Shown here: positions 47,206 to 53,356 of the stretch, piece after piece
Layout: each line of letters begins with the position of its first letter
Numbering within the stretch: the first letter of the stretch is position 1
IMG/VR virus record: IMGVR_UViG_3300044844_001309
Coordinates: 1 to 53,356 of that record
From: a virus
DNA: 53,356 nt
Strand: one strand, 5' to 3'
Program-made: the position numbers and the translations under genes
Notes under the pieces: generated by a model
Seen by the model: the letters and a program-made list of their open reading frames with translations, nothing else
The model's database searches: none
What the model was told of the DNA's origin: nothing

Positions 47206-47717
47206 GCAGCCTCCCGCGCCCGCAGGCGCTCTCGGTCGTGGAGGAGCTGGCGCCCCTCGTCGGTGATGGACCACCCCTGCGCGGGCCGGCCCCAGGCCGG
47301 TGCGAGGCGGGTCGCGGTGACAAGCGCCGGGTCGCGGCGTGCGTGGGTGAGGAGCCGTCGGGCCACGGCGATCGTCAGCCCGAGCGCGGCGCGCAGCTCG
47401 GCGAGGCTGACCGGCGCGGGCGCGCGGTCCAGCAGCACCAGCATCGTGCGCAGGCCGGGGCCGAGCCGGGTCATGCCGTGCCGGACGCGGGCCTCGTACA
47501 TGGGTGTGAGCGCCCACGTCGCCGGCTCAGCGGTCGACCAGCGGTGGCCGGTCGTCGTGATGCGCCCATGCCCCGCGAGGATGCGCAGGGACCCGCGCAC
47601 GCTCTCCGCGCCGGACGTGGGGAGGAGCGCCCGGATCTGGCGGGTCGTCGCGGGCCCGTCGAGGAGCCGGGTGATGATGGTGCGCTGCACCGCCGTGAGC
47701 GCGCGGTCGGTGATCAT
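47202..47717 (-). CDS. Winged-helix DNA-binding protein
   Basis: 171 aa, ATG 47717 (ATGA). Two winged-helix-like units: AVQRTIITRLLDGPATTRQI with RILAGHGRITTTGHRW, and LVLLDRAPAPVSLAEL with LTIAVARRLLTHARRD; basic C-terminus. Similar in style to the 47714-48571 product. Probably a phage early regulator. Confidence 0.6.
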   Translation of the reverse strand: MITDRALTAVQRTIITRLLDGPATTRQIRALLPTSGAESVRGSLRILAGHGRITTTGHRWSTAEPATWALTPMYEARVRHGMTRLGPGLRTMLVLLDRAPAPVSLAELRAALGLTIAVARRLLTHARRDPALVTATRLAPAWGRPAQGWSITDEGRQLLHDRERLRAREAA

Positions 47718-48571
47718 GCCGCCCCCTGTGCGTCGACGAGGGCCCGGCCTCGCGCCGTGACGGTCCAGGTGGCGGGCGCCCGCGGGTGCGCGCCGAGCTG
47801 GCGCTCCACGTAGCCTCCGCCGGTAACGACGGCGCCCAGCCGCCGGGAGACCATGCGCGACGACAGGCCGACCACCTCGGCCAGCGCGGCGACGGTCCAG
47901 CCGCCGTCGCCCATCGCGGCGAGGAGGCGCACGAGGTCCGGGTGGACGCGCTGCGGGGTGACCTGGTCGCGCTGCGCCAGAATCCAGCGCCGCCGACCCA
48001 CAGCGTCGAGCTCCACGGCGCGGGCCCCCTCCCCGTCCGCCGTCACCGCCCAGAGCAGGGCGCGAGCGCCGGGGCGCACGAGCCCCGCGGAGGCGATGTA
48101 GCCCGACCGCGACAGCTCGCGGATCGAGGCGTGGATGTTCTGGACCGGTGCGCTCGTCCAGTCGGCCAGGTCCGCGGCGCCGCACGTCCCGGCCTCGGCG
48201 ATCAGATCGAGCACGTGGCGGGTCTGCGGCGGCAGGTAAGCCGGGGGTGTGCGGGCCAGGGACAGCGGCTCGGCGCGCCCGTCGCGGACGTGGCGCACCA
48301 GCTTGTCCGTGACGCCGAGCTGGCGCCGGATCGTGCGCTGGGAGGTGCCCATCGCCAGCATGGCCTCGACCTCGTCGTAGAGCGCCGCGTCGATGCGGTG
48401 CGGGCCGCGGGGTGCGCCGCGGGCGGCGGCGTCTCGGCGGAGGCCAGCGGCGTGCGCGAGACCCCAGACGCGCTGGCGGCTCACGCCCGCGTCGGCGGCG
48501 ATGGCGCGGACGCAGTCCCCGGCGCGGTAGCGGTCGAGGATGGTGGCGTTGCGGGCGGCGAGATCGGTCAT
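47714..48571 (-). CDS. Multi-HTH DNA-binding protein
   Basis: 285 aa, ATG 48571. Several helix-turn-helix-like segments: ILDRYRAGDCVRAIAADAGVS at the N-terminus, MGTSQRTIRRQLGVTDKLV near 75, CGAADLADWTSAPVQNIHASI near 130, and WTVAALAEVVGLSSRMVSRRL near 235. Homing-endonuclease motifs are absent. Probably an early transcriptional regulator with two DNA-contact halves. Confidence 0.65.
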   Translation of the reverse strand: MTDLAARNATILDRYRAGDCVRAIAADAGVSRQRVWGLAHAAGLRRDAAARGAPRGPHRIDAALYDEVEAMLAMGTSQRTIRRQLGVTDKLVRHVRDGRAEPLSLARTPPAYLPPQTRHVLDLIAEAGTCGAADLADWTSAPVQNIHASIRELSRSGYIASAGLVRPGARALLWAVTADGEGARAVELDAVGRRRWILAQRDQVTPQRVHPDLVRLLAAMGDGGWTVAALAEVVGLSSRMVSRRLGAVVTGGGYVERQLGAHPRAPATWTVTARGRALVDAQGAA

Positions 48572-48954
48572 GACCCGACCTCCTCGTCCACGGGCGCGGA
48601 CAGCCAGGCGTTGCCGTCGGTCAGCGGCGCCGCGGGCGGGCGTCCACGGCGGGCCGCCAACGCCACGCCGAGCTGCGCGAGCACCTGGGCGCGCGCGTGG
48701 TTGGTGTTCGTCGCCTCACCCGGGACGCGGGTCGGCGCGGCACCCGACTCGACGGCGGCGATCTCGCGCTCGAGCGCGGCGAGGTAGGTGCCCGTGCGGC
48801 GGATGTCCTCGGCGATGTCCAGCCGCGTGCGGATCTCCAGCGGCCGGCGCTGCTGTGTCGTGGCCAGCGTCTCGCGCAGGCGGGCCAGGGTGGCCGTGGT
48901 GGTGTCGCGGTCGTGCCGCAGCACGTCCAGGCGGGTGATGCCGGGGGCGTTCAC
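48568..48954 (-). CDS. Hypothetical helical protein
   Basis: 128 aa from GTG 48954 (GTGA). Helical N-terminal two thirds (RDTTTATLARLRETLATTQQ, TYLAALEREIAAVESG) and a Pro/Ala tail. No recognised motif. Confidence 0.55.
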   Translation of the reverse strand: MNAPGITRLDVLRHDRDTTTATLARLRETLATTQQRRPLEIRTRLDIAEDIRRTGTYLAALEREIAAVESGAAPTRVPGEATNTNHARAQVLAQLGVALAARRGRPPAAPLTDGNAWLSAPVDEEVGS

Positions 48955-49130
48955 AGGACACCGCCCAGCACGCCACCCAGCGCCCAGGCGAGGCGGAGCG
49001 CGGTCCAGACGAAGGCCACGAGCACAAGCCCCAGCGTGAGCGTGCGCAGGCTGCGCCGCGGGCGGGGGACGGGGATCGATTCCAGGCGGGGGAGGTCAGC
49101 GGCCGAGCGGCCGGCGCGGCGGGCGATCAC
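48951..49130 (-). CDS. Small single-pass membrane protein
   Basis: 59 aa from GTG 49130 (GTGA). Basic N-terminal 30 residues, then one transmembrane helix (LGLVLVAFVWTALRLAWALGG). The positive-inside rule places the N-terminus in the cytoplasm. Early expression suggests membrane-directed take-over or exclusion. Function unknown. Confidence 0.6.
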   Translation of the reverse strand: MIARRAGRSAADLPRLESIPVPRPRRSLRTLTLGLVLVAFVWTALRLAWALGGVLGGVL

Positions 49131-49336
49131 AAGGCACCTCGCCCGCACCCACGGCGCGACCGGTCGCACTGCCCGATGCGTCGACCGCAGGCGCACCAGG
49201 GCTCGGCGCTGGCCAAGACGCGGTCATCGACATGGGCGCCCTCTGCGGGGTCGGATGCCTCAGGCGCAGCCCCCGCCGCCCCCACCACCCGCGCGCGGAG
49301 AGACTCGGACTCGGTGAGCGTGATCGCGCCGCTCAC
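49127..49336 (-). CDS. Small cysteine-containing protein
   Basis: 69 aa from GTG 49336 (GTGA). N-terminal VSGAITLTESESLRARV and C-terminal cluster WCACGRRIGQCDRSRRGCGR with four cysteines, likely zinc-binding. Confidence 0.5.
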   Translation of the reverse strand: MSGAITLTESESLRARVVGAAGAAPEASDPAEGAHVDDRVLASAEPWCACGRRIGQCDRSRRGCGRGAL

Positions 49337-49683
49337 CCCCCACCCCCCACAACGCCCACGCCCCACTCCGCCAGCGCCAACTCGCGCGCCTTCTTCGCCG
49401 TGTCGCAGCCGTGCTCCAGGTGCCAGGCCACGCGCTGCGCTAGGAACGCGGTCTCGCCGCTGAGGTCGGCGATGCGCTGGCGCAGCGTCGCGTCTGCCGC
49501 CCGGTCGCGCATCATCATCGCGTTGGCGACACGCTCGCTCACGCTGGCATTCGCCGCGGCCACGCTGGCCTTCATCGTGTCGCGCTCCGACTCCAGGTCG
49601 GCGATGCGCTGGCGCGCGTGCCTCAGGTCGCGGCGCATGGTGTCGACCACGTCGGCGCTGTAGACCTTCTCCCCGCCGCTCAC
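49333..49683 (-). CDS. Coiled-coil protein
   Basis: 116 aa from GTG 49683 (GTGA). Helical with heptad pattern (VDTMRRDLRHARQRIADLES, TLRQRIADLSGETAFLAQRV), Gly-rich end. Second gene of the early operon. Unknown. Confidence 0.55.
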   Translation of the reverse strand: MSGGEKVYSADVVDTMRRDLRHARQRIADLESERDTMKASVAAANASVSERVANAMMMRDRAADATLRQRIADLSGETAFLAQRVAWHLEHGCDTAKKARELALAEWGVGVVGGGG

Positions 49684-49928
49684 GCCCGCACCTCCACACC
49701 CTCGGCCAGCGCCGGCAGCACGCGCTCGGTCGGGCGCTCGTGGCGGTCGGCAAGGAGGTCCTCTCGGCCGTAGTCGTGGAGCTGCGCGCGGAGCGAGGCC
49801 AACGCCGCCGCCGCCGCACGCGAGCGGTCGAGGTCGGCGAGCGAGCACGCGGGGCGCGTCACAGCGGCCGAGAGCTCGCGGGTGATGGCCAGGATCTTGG
49901 GGTCGGTCAGGACGAGTCGAAGGCTCAT
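49680..49928 (-). CDS. Small early protein, first of operon
   Basis: 82 aa, ATG 49928, 6 nt after the -10 box of its promoter, so leaderless. Sequence MSLRLVLTDPKILAITREL then RSRAAAAALASLRAQLHDYG, helical. No family recognised. Heads the operon 49928-44536. Confidence 0.65.
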   Translation of the reverse strand: MSLRLVLTDPKILAITRELSAAVTRPACSLADLDRSRAAAAALASLRAQLHDYGREDLLADRHERPTERVLPALAEGVEVRA

Positions 49929-49934
49929 GTCCTG

Positions 49935-49963
49935 TATCTAGTATTTAGATGATAGAGCGTCAA
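49935..49963 (-). promoter_or_regulatory. Early promoter, leaderless type (P49928)
   Basis: TTGACG (49963-49958), 17 nt, TAGATA (49940-49935), 6 nt (CAGGAC), ATG 49928. AT-rich against the GC-rich background. The -35 box lies 2 bp beyond the integrase stop, so it is in the int-early junction. Same layout as P44436. Confidence 0.7.
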
Positions 49964-49964
49964 G

Positions 49965-51047
49965 CTACTCGCTAAAAGATATTCCGCCACCGAAGCGCAG
50001 CCGCAGCTGCTCGGGCTCGGTGACGGGCGCCGGTGCGATCTCGCCCGCGAACGGGATCCGCTCGACTTCCGCGGCGATCTGGCTCCACTCCGTCCGCGAG
50101 TAGCCCTCGACCACGTCCCGGCTCCGGGCGTGGGTCACTTGCCGGATGAGCCCCGGCTCACACCGTGCGGCGCGGGCGGCTGTGAGGAACGTGTGCCGGA
50201 GCGCGTGGGGTGACCGACCCTTGCGCAGCCCCAGCACGGCCAGGTCCTGCCGCATCCGCGCCGCGGCATTGTCGCCGCGCACAGGGGTGCCGTTGCCTGT
50301 GGGCACCAGCAGGTCCTCCCCGCGCGGGATGCGGCCGTGCCGACCGGCCCAGCCGAGGGCGTGCCACCAGGTCAGGCCGCGGGCGAGGGTCGAGTGGACC
50401 GGGACCCGGCGCACCGTCGCGGTCTTCGTCGCGCCCATCCGCCGCTCGCGGCAGTCGAACGACCGGGCCACGAACAGCTCGAGCCCGCCCACCGAGCTCC
50501 GCCGCAGGTCCGACCAGCGCAGCGCGGCGACCTCCCCGATCCGCATCCCCGCCATGCCGCACAGTCCCCACAGCACCCGCCGCTGGGCAGGCACCCGAGG
50601 GTCCGAGACCAGCTGAGCCAGCTCGTCCAGCGCGAACCAGAACCCCGCCCGCCACTCCGGGTCGGCGTCCGCATCCGCCGGGAGGTCGGCCGGCCCCAGG
50701 ATGCACGGCGTTGAGGGGATGATGCCGTCCACCACCGCGTCCCGCAGCACCCAGCTCAGCGTCGCGTAGGCGTGCCGCACCGTGCGCGGCGCCAGGTCCT
50801 CGGCCAGCCGCGCCACCCAGACCCGCACCCACGCGGCCGTGATGTCGGCCAGCGGGACGCCCGCGAAGGCCGGCCGCGCGTAGCTCTCCAGCCGCTGCCG
50901 GTCCGTCCGTAGCGAGCGCGGACGCACCTGAGCCCGCCTCGCCAGCCACCGATCCACGTACACGCCGAAGGTGCAGTCGGGGGCCGCCGTCGGCGCCGAA
51001 AGGCGCGCCAGCTCGGCAGCGGGCACACGAGGAGAGCGAGAACGCAT
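49965..51047 (-). CDS. int: Tyrosine recombinase (integrase)
   Basis: 360 aa from ATG 51047 with GGAGG 9 nt upstream; an alternative frame start further up was rejected. SAM-like DNA-binding N-terminal domain (residues 25-110, RSLRTDRQRLESYARPAFAG), catalytic domain with Arg169 (GMRIGEVAALRW), Lys208, His281/Arg284 (SPHALRHTF), His306 (THARSRD) and Tyr316 (EGYSRTEW). Inserts phage DNA at a tRNA-Thr gene: attP lies 138 bp upstream. Complete set of catalytic residues, so likely active. Confidence 0.92.
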   Translation of the reverse strand: MRSRSPRVPAAELARLSAPTAAPDCTFGVYVDRWLARRAQVRPRSLRTDRQRLESYARPAFAGVPLADITAAWVRVWVARLAEDLAPRTVRHAYATLSWVLRDAVVDGIIPSTPCILGPADLPADADADPEWRAGFWFALDELAQLVSDPRVPAQRRVLWGLCGMAGMRIGEVAALRWSDLRRSSVGGLELFVARSFDCRERRMGATKTATVRRVPVHSTLARGLTWWHALGWAGRHGRIPRGEDLLVPTGNGTPVRGDNAAARMRQDLAVLGLRKGRSPHALRHTFLTAARAARCEPGLIRQVTHARSRDVVEGYSRTEWSQIAAEVERIPFAGEIAPAPVTEPEQLRLRFGGGISFSE

Positions 51048-51107
51048 GAGCGATCTTCCTCCGAGGGCGCACGTCTGGTGCGTCAAAGTAGCGTGGAAAT
51101 CATTGCG

Positions 51108-51137
51108 TTCGCGCGCGTGAGCAAGGCGGCGCGCGAA
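51108..51137 (-). terminator. Hairpin between repressor candidate and integrase
   Basis: Perfect 9-bp inverted repeat TTCGCGCGC (51108-51116) and GCGCGCGAA (51129-51137), 12-nt loop, in the gap between the two genes. No T-run follows on the minus strand, so termination is uncertain; could also be a binding site for the integration machinery. Confidence 0.4.
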
Positions 51138-51143
51138 TGAAAA

Positions 51144-51539
51144 TCAGGCGGCTTTCGCCGAGGGATTCTGATCGTGGCGAGCGCGCGGTTTCGTAAACCG
51201 CAGGTCACCGGTTCGATCCCGGTCGTTGGCTTCCCCACCCACGCGCCGCTTCCCCTTCCCGCCCCCACCCGGGGACGGTGCCGGCCCGCCGCTCAGCGCG
51301 ACCGCCATTGCCCGCGTCGACTCCAGCCGCTCCCGCGCCCGATCGAGGTCCGACGCAAAGCGCCAGACCACCGCGACCGACACACCATACTGCTCGGCCA
51401 GGGCCTGCGCCTCGGCGGCACGGTCGGCCTGCTCGGTGTGGGGGACATTGCGGTACAGGAGGCCCGAGTCCTTGGGACGCGGGCCGCGCTTCTTCGGCGA
51501 AGTTTTCGGGTCGGGGGCCGGCGGGATCTTCTTGCTCAT
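51144..51539 (-). CDS. HTH protein whose frame spans attP; immunity repressor candidate
   Basis: 131 aa from ATG 51539. Basic N-terminus (KTSPKKRGPRPK), then a helix-turn-helix-like segment AAEAQALAEQYGVSVAVVWRF (about 42-62), a Gly/Pro/Lys linker and a tail of about 29 residues. Residues about 103-119 are the antisense of the tRNA-Thr segment, and the last 12 (ending NPSAKAA) come from phage DNA beyond it. Integration would replace those 12. The -AA end resembles an ssrA-type degradation tag. Repressor role is inferred; see findings. Confidence 0.65.
   Translation of the reverse strand: MSKKIPPAPDPKTSPKKRGPRPKDSGLLYRNVPHTEQADRAAEAQALAEQYGVSVAVVWRFASDLDRARERLESTRAMAVALSGGPAPSPGGGGKGKRRVGGEANDRDRTGDLRFTKPRARHDQNPSAKAA
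51185..51231 (+). other. attP: attP core: 3' half of tRNA-Thr(CGT)
   Basis: Anticodon stem GCGGT (51185-51189), loop TTCGTAA with anticodon CGT (51192-51194), ACCGC (51197-51201), variable loop, T-arm ACCGG-TTCGATC-CCGGT (51107+80 to 51203) and acceptor CGTTGGC ending at 51230, discriminator T. The 5' half is absent (no GCCAACG upstream), so this is not a working tRNA but the piece that restores the host gene after integration. It sits 138 bp upstream of the integrase start. Confidence 0.85.
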
Positions 51540-51546
51540 ATCTACT

Positions 51547-51575
51547 CGTATGCAGACGTTTCGGTGCACCGTCAA
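51547..51575 (-). promoter_or_regulatory. Promoter of the HTH/repressor-candidate gene, leaderless type
   Basis: TTGACG (51575-51570), 17 nt, CATACG (51552-51547), 7 nt, ATG 51539. The -10 box is weaker than at P44436 and P49928, but the geometry is identical. A possible lysogeny promoter. Confidence 0.5.
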
Positions 51576-51642
51576 CGGCTGAACACCTGCTCCGGCCGGG
51601 GCGCGCGGCCGCCCTCACATCGCATCACGCTGATGTCCGGAT

Positions 51643-52020
51643 CTACGTCGCGAGCGCTGCCTCATACGCCTCACGGATCGTCGGGCCGTGACTGGTGCGG
51701 ATCATGTAGCCGCGCTGCACAACGACCGCCCACCCCTCGCCTCCCACGGCCTGAGCTCGCGCGACCTCGCGCCCGTCGTCGTAGATCACCGCGTGACCCC
51801 GACCGCGCAGTATGGGCCACGGCCCGGGCTCAAGCCCGAGCGCTCGCCGGGTGAGGGTGGCGACGGGCCAGCCGCACGCCGCGACCCACTCGGCGAGCTG
51901 CTCGGCCTGAGCCGCCGTCAGGCGGGGCGCGGCGAGCCGCTCGCCCGCCGCCCGGCCCGAGGGGCGGCGGCCCGCACCCGCTCGAGCGCCGCCCCGGCCG
52001 GGCTTCGCTGGGCGGGTCAT
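51643..52020 (-). CDS. Hypothetical protein with GARAGAGR-type N-terminus
   Basis: 125 aa, ATG 52020 (ATGA with the preceding stop). N-terminus KPGRGGARAGAGRRPSGRAA, a basic Gly/Arg motif typical of small phage DNA- or RNA-binding proteins. Then a compact alpha/beta part with LTRRALGLEPGPWPILRGRG and HAVIYDDGREVARAQAVGG. Last of the four leftmost early genes. Confidence 0.6.
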   Translation of the reverse strand: MTRPAKPGRGGARAGAGRRPSGRAAGERLAAPRLTAAQAEQLAEWVAACGWPVATLTRRALGLEPGPWPILRGRGHAVIYDDGREVARAQAVGGEGWAVVVQRGYMIRTSHGPTIREAYEAALAT

Positions 52021-52412
52021 CGGCCGACCTGGGCTTGGGCCGCCGCTCCGACGATCGCCGCTGCGATCATGTTGAGGGGCCCCGCCGCACGCGCCCAAGC
52101 CTCTCTCACCTCGTCTGGAGACTCCACGCTGGGCCACCTCGACGACTCCCACCACTCACGGCGATAGGCGATGGTCTCATCTCTGCCTCTGGGGACCGAA
52201 GCGTCATCGACCTCGGCACGCGCGCGCTCGATGAGCGGCGCCAGCTCGGGGACCGCCACGGTCGCACGCCAGCGATCCAACGGGGTGGTCCAGGTCGCAC
52301 GCCACAACGCGACTAGAGACGTGGCGACCTCCACGCCGATGCTCTCTCGCGCGGCCTCGCCCACGCCGAGCGCCAGGTGGGCCAGGGCTAGGCGGCTCTC
52401 GTCGCGGCTCAC
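52017..52412 (-). CDS. Hypothetical helical protein
   Basis: 131 aa from GTG 52412 (GTGA). Mostly helical (LALAHLALGVGEAARESIGV, ATSLVALWRATWTTPLDRWRA). Ends with an Ala/Val hydrophobic segment MIAAAIVGAAAQAQVGR that could associate with membrane. Confidence 0.55.
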   Translation of the reverse strand: MSRDESRLALAHLALGVGEAARESIGVEVATSLVALWRATWTTPLDRWRATVAVPELAPLIERARAEVDDASVPRGRDETIAYRREWWESSRWPSVESPDEVREAWARAAGPLNMIAAAIVGAAAQAQVGR

Positions 52413-52663
52413 GACGCCACCTCGACACTCTCGACGCTGCCCATGTCCTCGCCGCTCTGGCGAGTCCAGTAGGCGACCGCGAGCTCGGCCGCGCGCAGCG
52501 GGCGGTGCCGCGCGTCGGCAGTCTGGTACGGGAGCGTCTCGACGCTCTCACCGTCGCGGTCGACGGTGACGCTCTGGATAGGGGCCGAGGCCTGCGCCAG
52601 ATCGGCACGCATAATCCACTCGGTGCCGTCGCTCATGGTCACGATGTAGTCGGTGGTCTTCAT
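52409..52663 (-). CDS. Small hypothetical early protein
   Basis: 84 aa, ATG 52663 with AGGAGA 5 nt upstream. N-terminus KTTDYIVTMSDGTEWIMRAD is beta-like; then a helix (HRPLRAAELAVAYWTRQ). Downstream of the alternative-hairpin region 52704-52760. Confidence 0.6.
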   Translation of the reverse strand: MKTTDYIVTMSDGTEWIMRADLAQASAPIQSVTVDRDGESVETLPYQTADARHRPLRAAELAVAYWTRQSGEDMGSVESVEVAS

Positions 52664-52703
52664 GGTCTCTCCTGTGGCGCGGGTTGTCCGCGCCGTGCAT
52701 GCT

Positions 52704-52760
52704 GGGCGCCCGCACACCGCTGTCACGGTGCGGGGCGCCCGGTGGTCTCTCCGGGCGCCC
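52704..52760 (-). promoter_or_regulatory. Mutually exclusive GC hairpins before the 52663 gene
   Basis: Three GGGCGCC-containing arms: A 52704-52719, B 52726-52742, C 52751-52760. A pairs with B over about 12 bp with a one-base bulge; B pairs with C over a perfect 10 bp (GGGCGCCCGG/CCGGGCGCCC) with an 8-nt loop. B cannot do both. The array lies between the stop of the 53240 gene and the start of the 52663 gene. Looks like an attenuator or a processing/terminator switch. Confidence 0.5.
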
Positions 52761-52769
52761 CGGGCGGGG

Positions 52770-53240
52770 CTAGGCGTTGGCCATCGCCCGAGTCCGCGTC
52801 TCGATGATCATTGCCTCGGCCTGGCTCCGGGCCACCGAGTCACGGGCGAGGGCCCGCCGCGCGAGCTGCGCGGTCGCGTCGTCGCCCGCCGCCTCCGCCT
52901 CGGCGCCGAGGGCGCGCACGTCGTCGTCGGTCGCGCTGATCTGGCACGCGGCGACCCAGGCGCGGCCGAGCAGGTCGGTGAGCTGCGCCTCGGTCACACG
53001 GCCGTCCGAGGCGTCTTCGATGTACGAGCCGCGGCGGACGTCGGGGCCCTCGCCCCGGATGCGGCACCCCTCGACCTCGCCCTGCCGAGTCGGCCGAACG
53101 GTGATCGACAGGTCGTCGCCCTCGTGAGCCGAGAGCCACTCGGTCATGTACGCGCAGCGTGCGGCGTGCTCCTCGGTGGTGACGGGGGCGCCCCAGGCAT
53201 CGGCGCTCAGTACGTGGGTCAGGCGGATCTCGGTGGTCAT
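52770..53240 (-). CDS. Hypothetical early protein with masked ribosome site
   Basis: 156 aa, ATG 53240 (position 11 in the left repeat copy). Sequence MTTEIRLTHVLSADAWGAP, a charged middle and a C-terminal helix (RRALARDSVARSQAEAMI). The ribosome site is in the 13-61 hairpin. Likely first gene of the leftmost early operon. No family recognised. Confidence 0.65.
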   Translation of the reverse strand: MTTEIRLTHVLSADAWGAPVTTEEHAARCAYMTEWLSAHEGDDLSITVRPTRQGEVEGCRIRGEGPDVRRGSYIEDASDGRVTEAQLTDLLGRAWVAACQISATDDDVRALGAEAEAAGDDATAQLARRALARDSVARSQAEAMIIETRTRAMANA

Positions 53241-53356
53241 GGTCTCTCTCGTTTCTGCCGGGTGCGCTGTCACGCCCCGACGAGAGAGACTCTACGCGTT
53301 CTCTGGTTCGTGGTCTACCGTAATTCAAACAATCGTACAACCGTAGCAACGGCGGC
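53230..53356. repeat. Terminal direct repeat, right copy
   Basis: Second copy of the 127-bp sequence at positions 1-127. Joining the two copies gives a circle of about 53,229 bp in which the gene starting at 53240 gets its full upstream leader. Confidence 0.93.

Noticed and set aside
51058-51086. Promoter for the integrase from TTGACG at 51086
   Set aside because: The -10 position 17 nt on is occupied by the ribosome binding site (CGGAGG), with no TA-rich hexamer.
51185-51231. Functional tRNA-Thr gene
   Set aside because: Only the anticodon arm, T-arm and 3' acceptor half are present; no 5' acceptor or D-arm upstream. Interpreted as attP core.

Overview
The window is the complete genome of a temperate, long-tailed (siphovirus-like) bacteriophage, given as a circular contig opened at an arbitrary point. 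Positions 1-127 are repeated exactly at 53230-53356, so the unique genome is about 53,229 bp. It is very GC-rich and tightly packed. Nearly every gene is on the minus strand and adjoining genes overlap by ATGA or GTGA; only two small genes lie on the plus strand. A lipoprotein signal, a spanin-like protein and an amidase endolysin without a wall-binding domain point to a Gram-negative, high-GC host. A cysteine-rich lipoprotein of this kind would suit Myxococcota, but that is a guess.

Layout, following minus-strand transcription from high to low coordinates. (1) 53240-51643: four small early genes behind a promoter in the terminal repeat, with hairpins in the leaders. (2) 51575-49965: lysogeny module. 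A helix-turn-helix protein has a reading frame that runs through attP (the 3' half of a tRNA-Thr(CGT) gene), followed by a tyrosine integrase. (3) 49928-44536: early operon of small zinc-finger, helix-turn-helix and hypothetical proteins, a RuvC-like resolvase and a phage metallopeptidase. (4) 44436-34517: recombination, replication and modification genes: an ERF annealase, a Rad50-like zinc-hook ATPase, cytosine and adenine methyltransferases and a replisome-organiser-like protein. The last gene carries a 29-bp perfect palindrome and 21-bp iterons that look like a lambda-type origin. (5) 34485-29099: a type IV-like CRISPR-Cas operon, csf1-cas11-csf2-csf3-cas6e-like, then a winged-helix gene, a frameshifted gene and a CysH-like PP-loop protein. 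There is no CRISPR array, no cas1/cas2 and no DinG. (6) 29109-16292: packaging, head and connector genes. (7) 16295-9250: tail tape measure, distal tail and hub. (8) 8762-131: tail-fibre and accessory virion proteins with the lysis cassette (endolysin and two small membrane proteins) inside.

The most interesting parts are the phage-borne CRISPR effector operon, which combines the IV-B-type partner cysH with a Cas6e-like processing enzyme that keeps its Tyr/His pair; the attP-spanning repressor candidate, which resembles integration-dependent immunity switches; a recurring promoter (TTGACG, 16-17 nt, TA-rich hexamer, 6-7 nt, start codon) that predicts leaderless early transcripts; and the origin candidate. 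The two plus-strand genes (8858-9253 lipoprotein, 23523-23909 XRE-type regulator) are inserted into the late operon with their own promoter-like sequences and look like morons. No gap exceeds 130 bp, and no polymerase, primase or replicative helicase was recognised.
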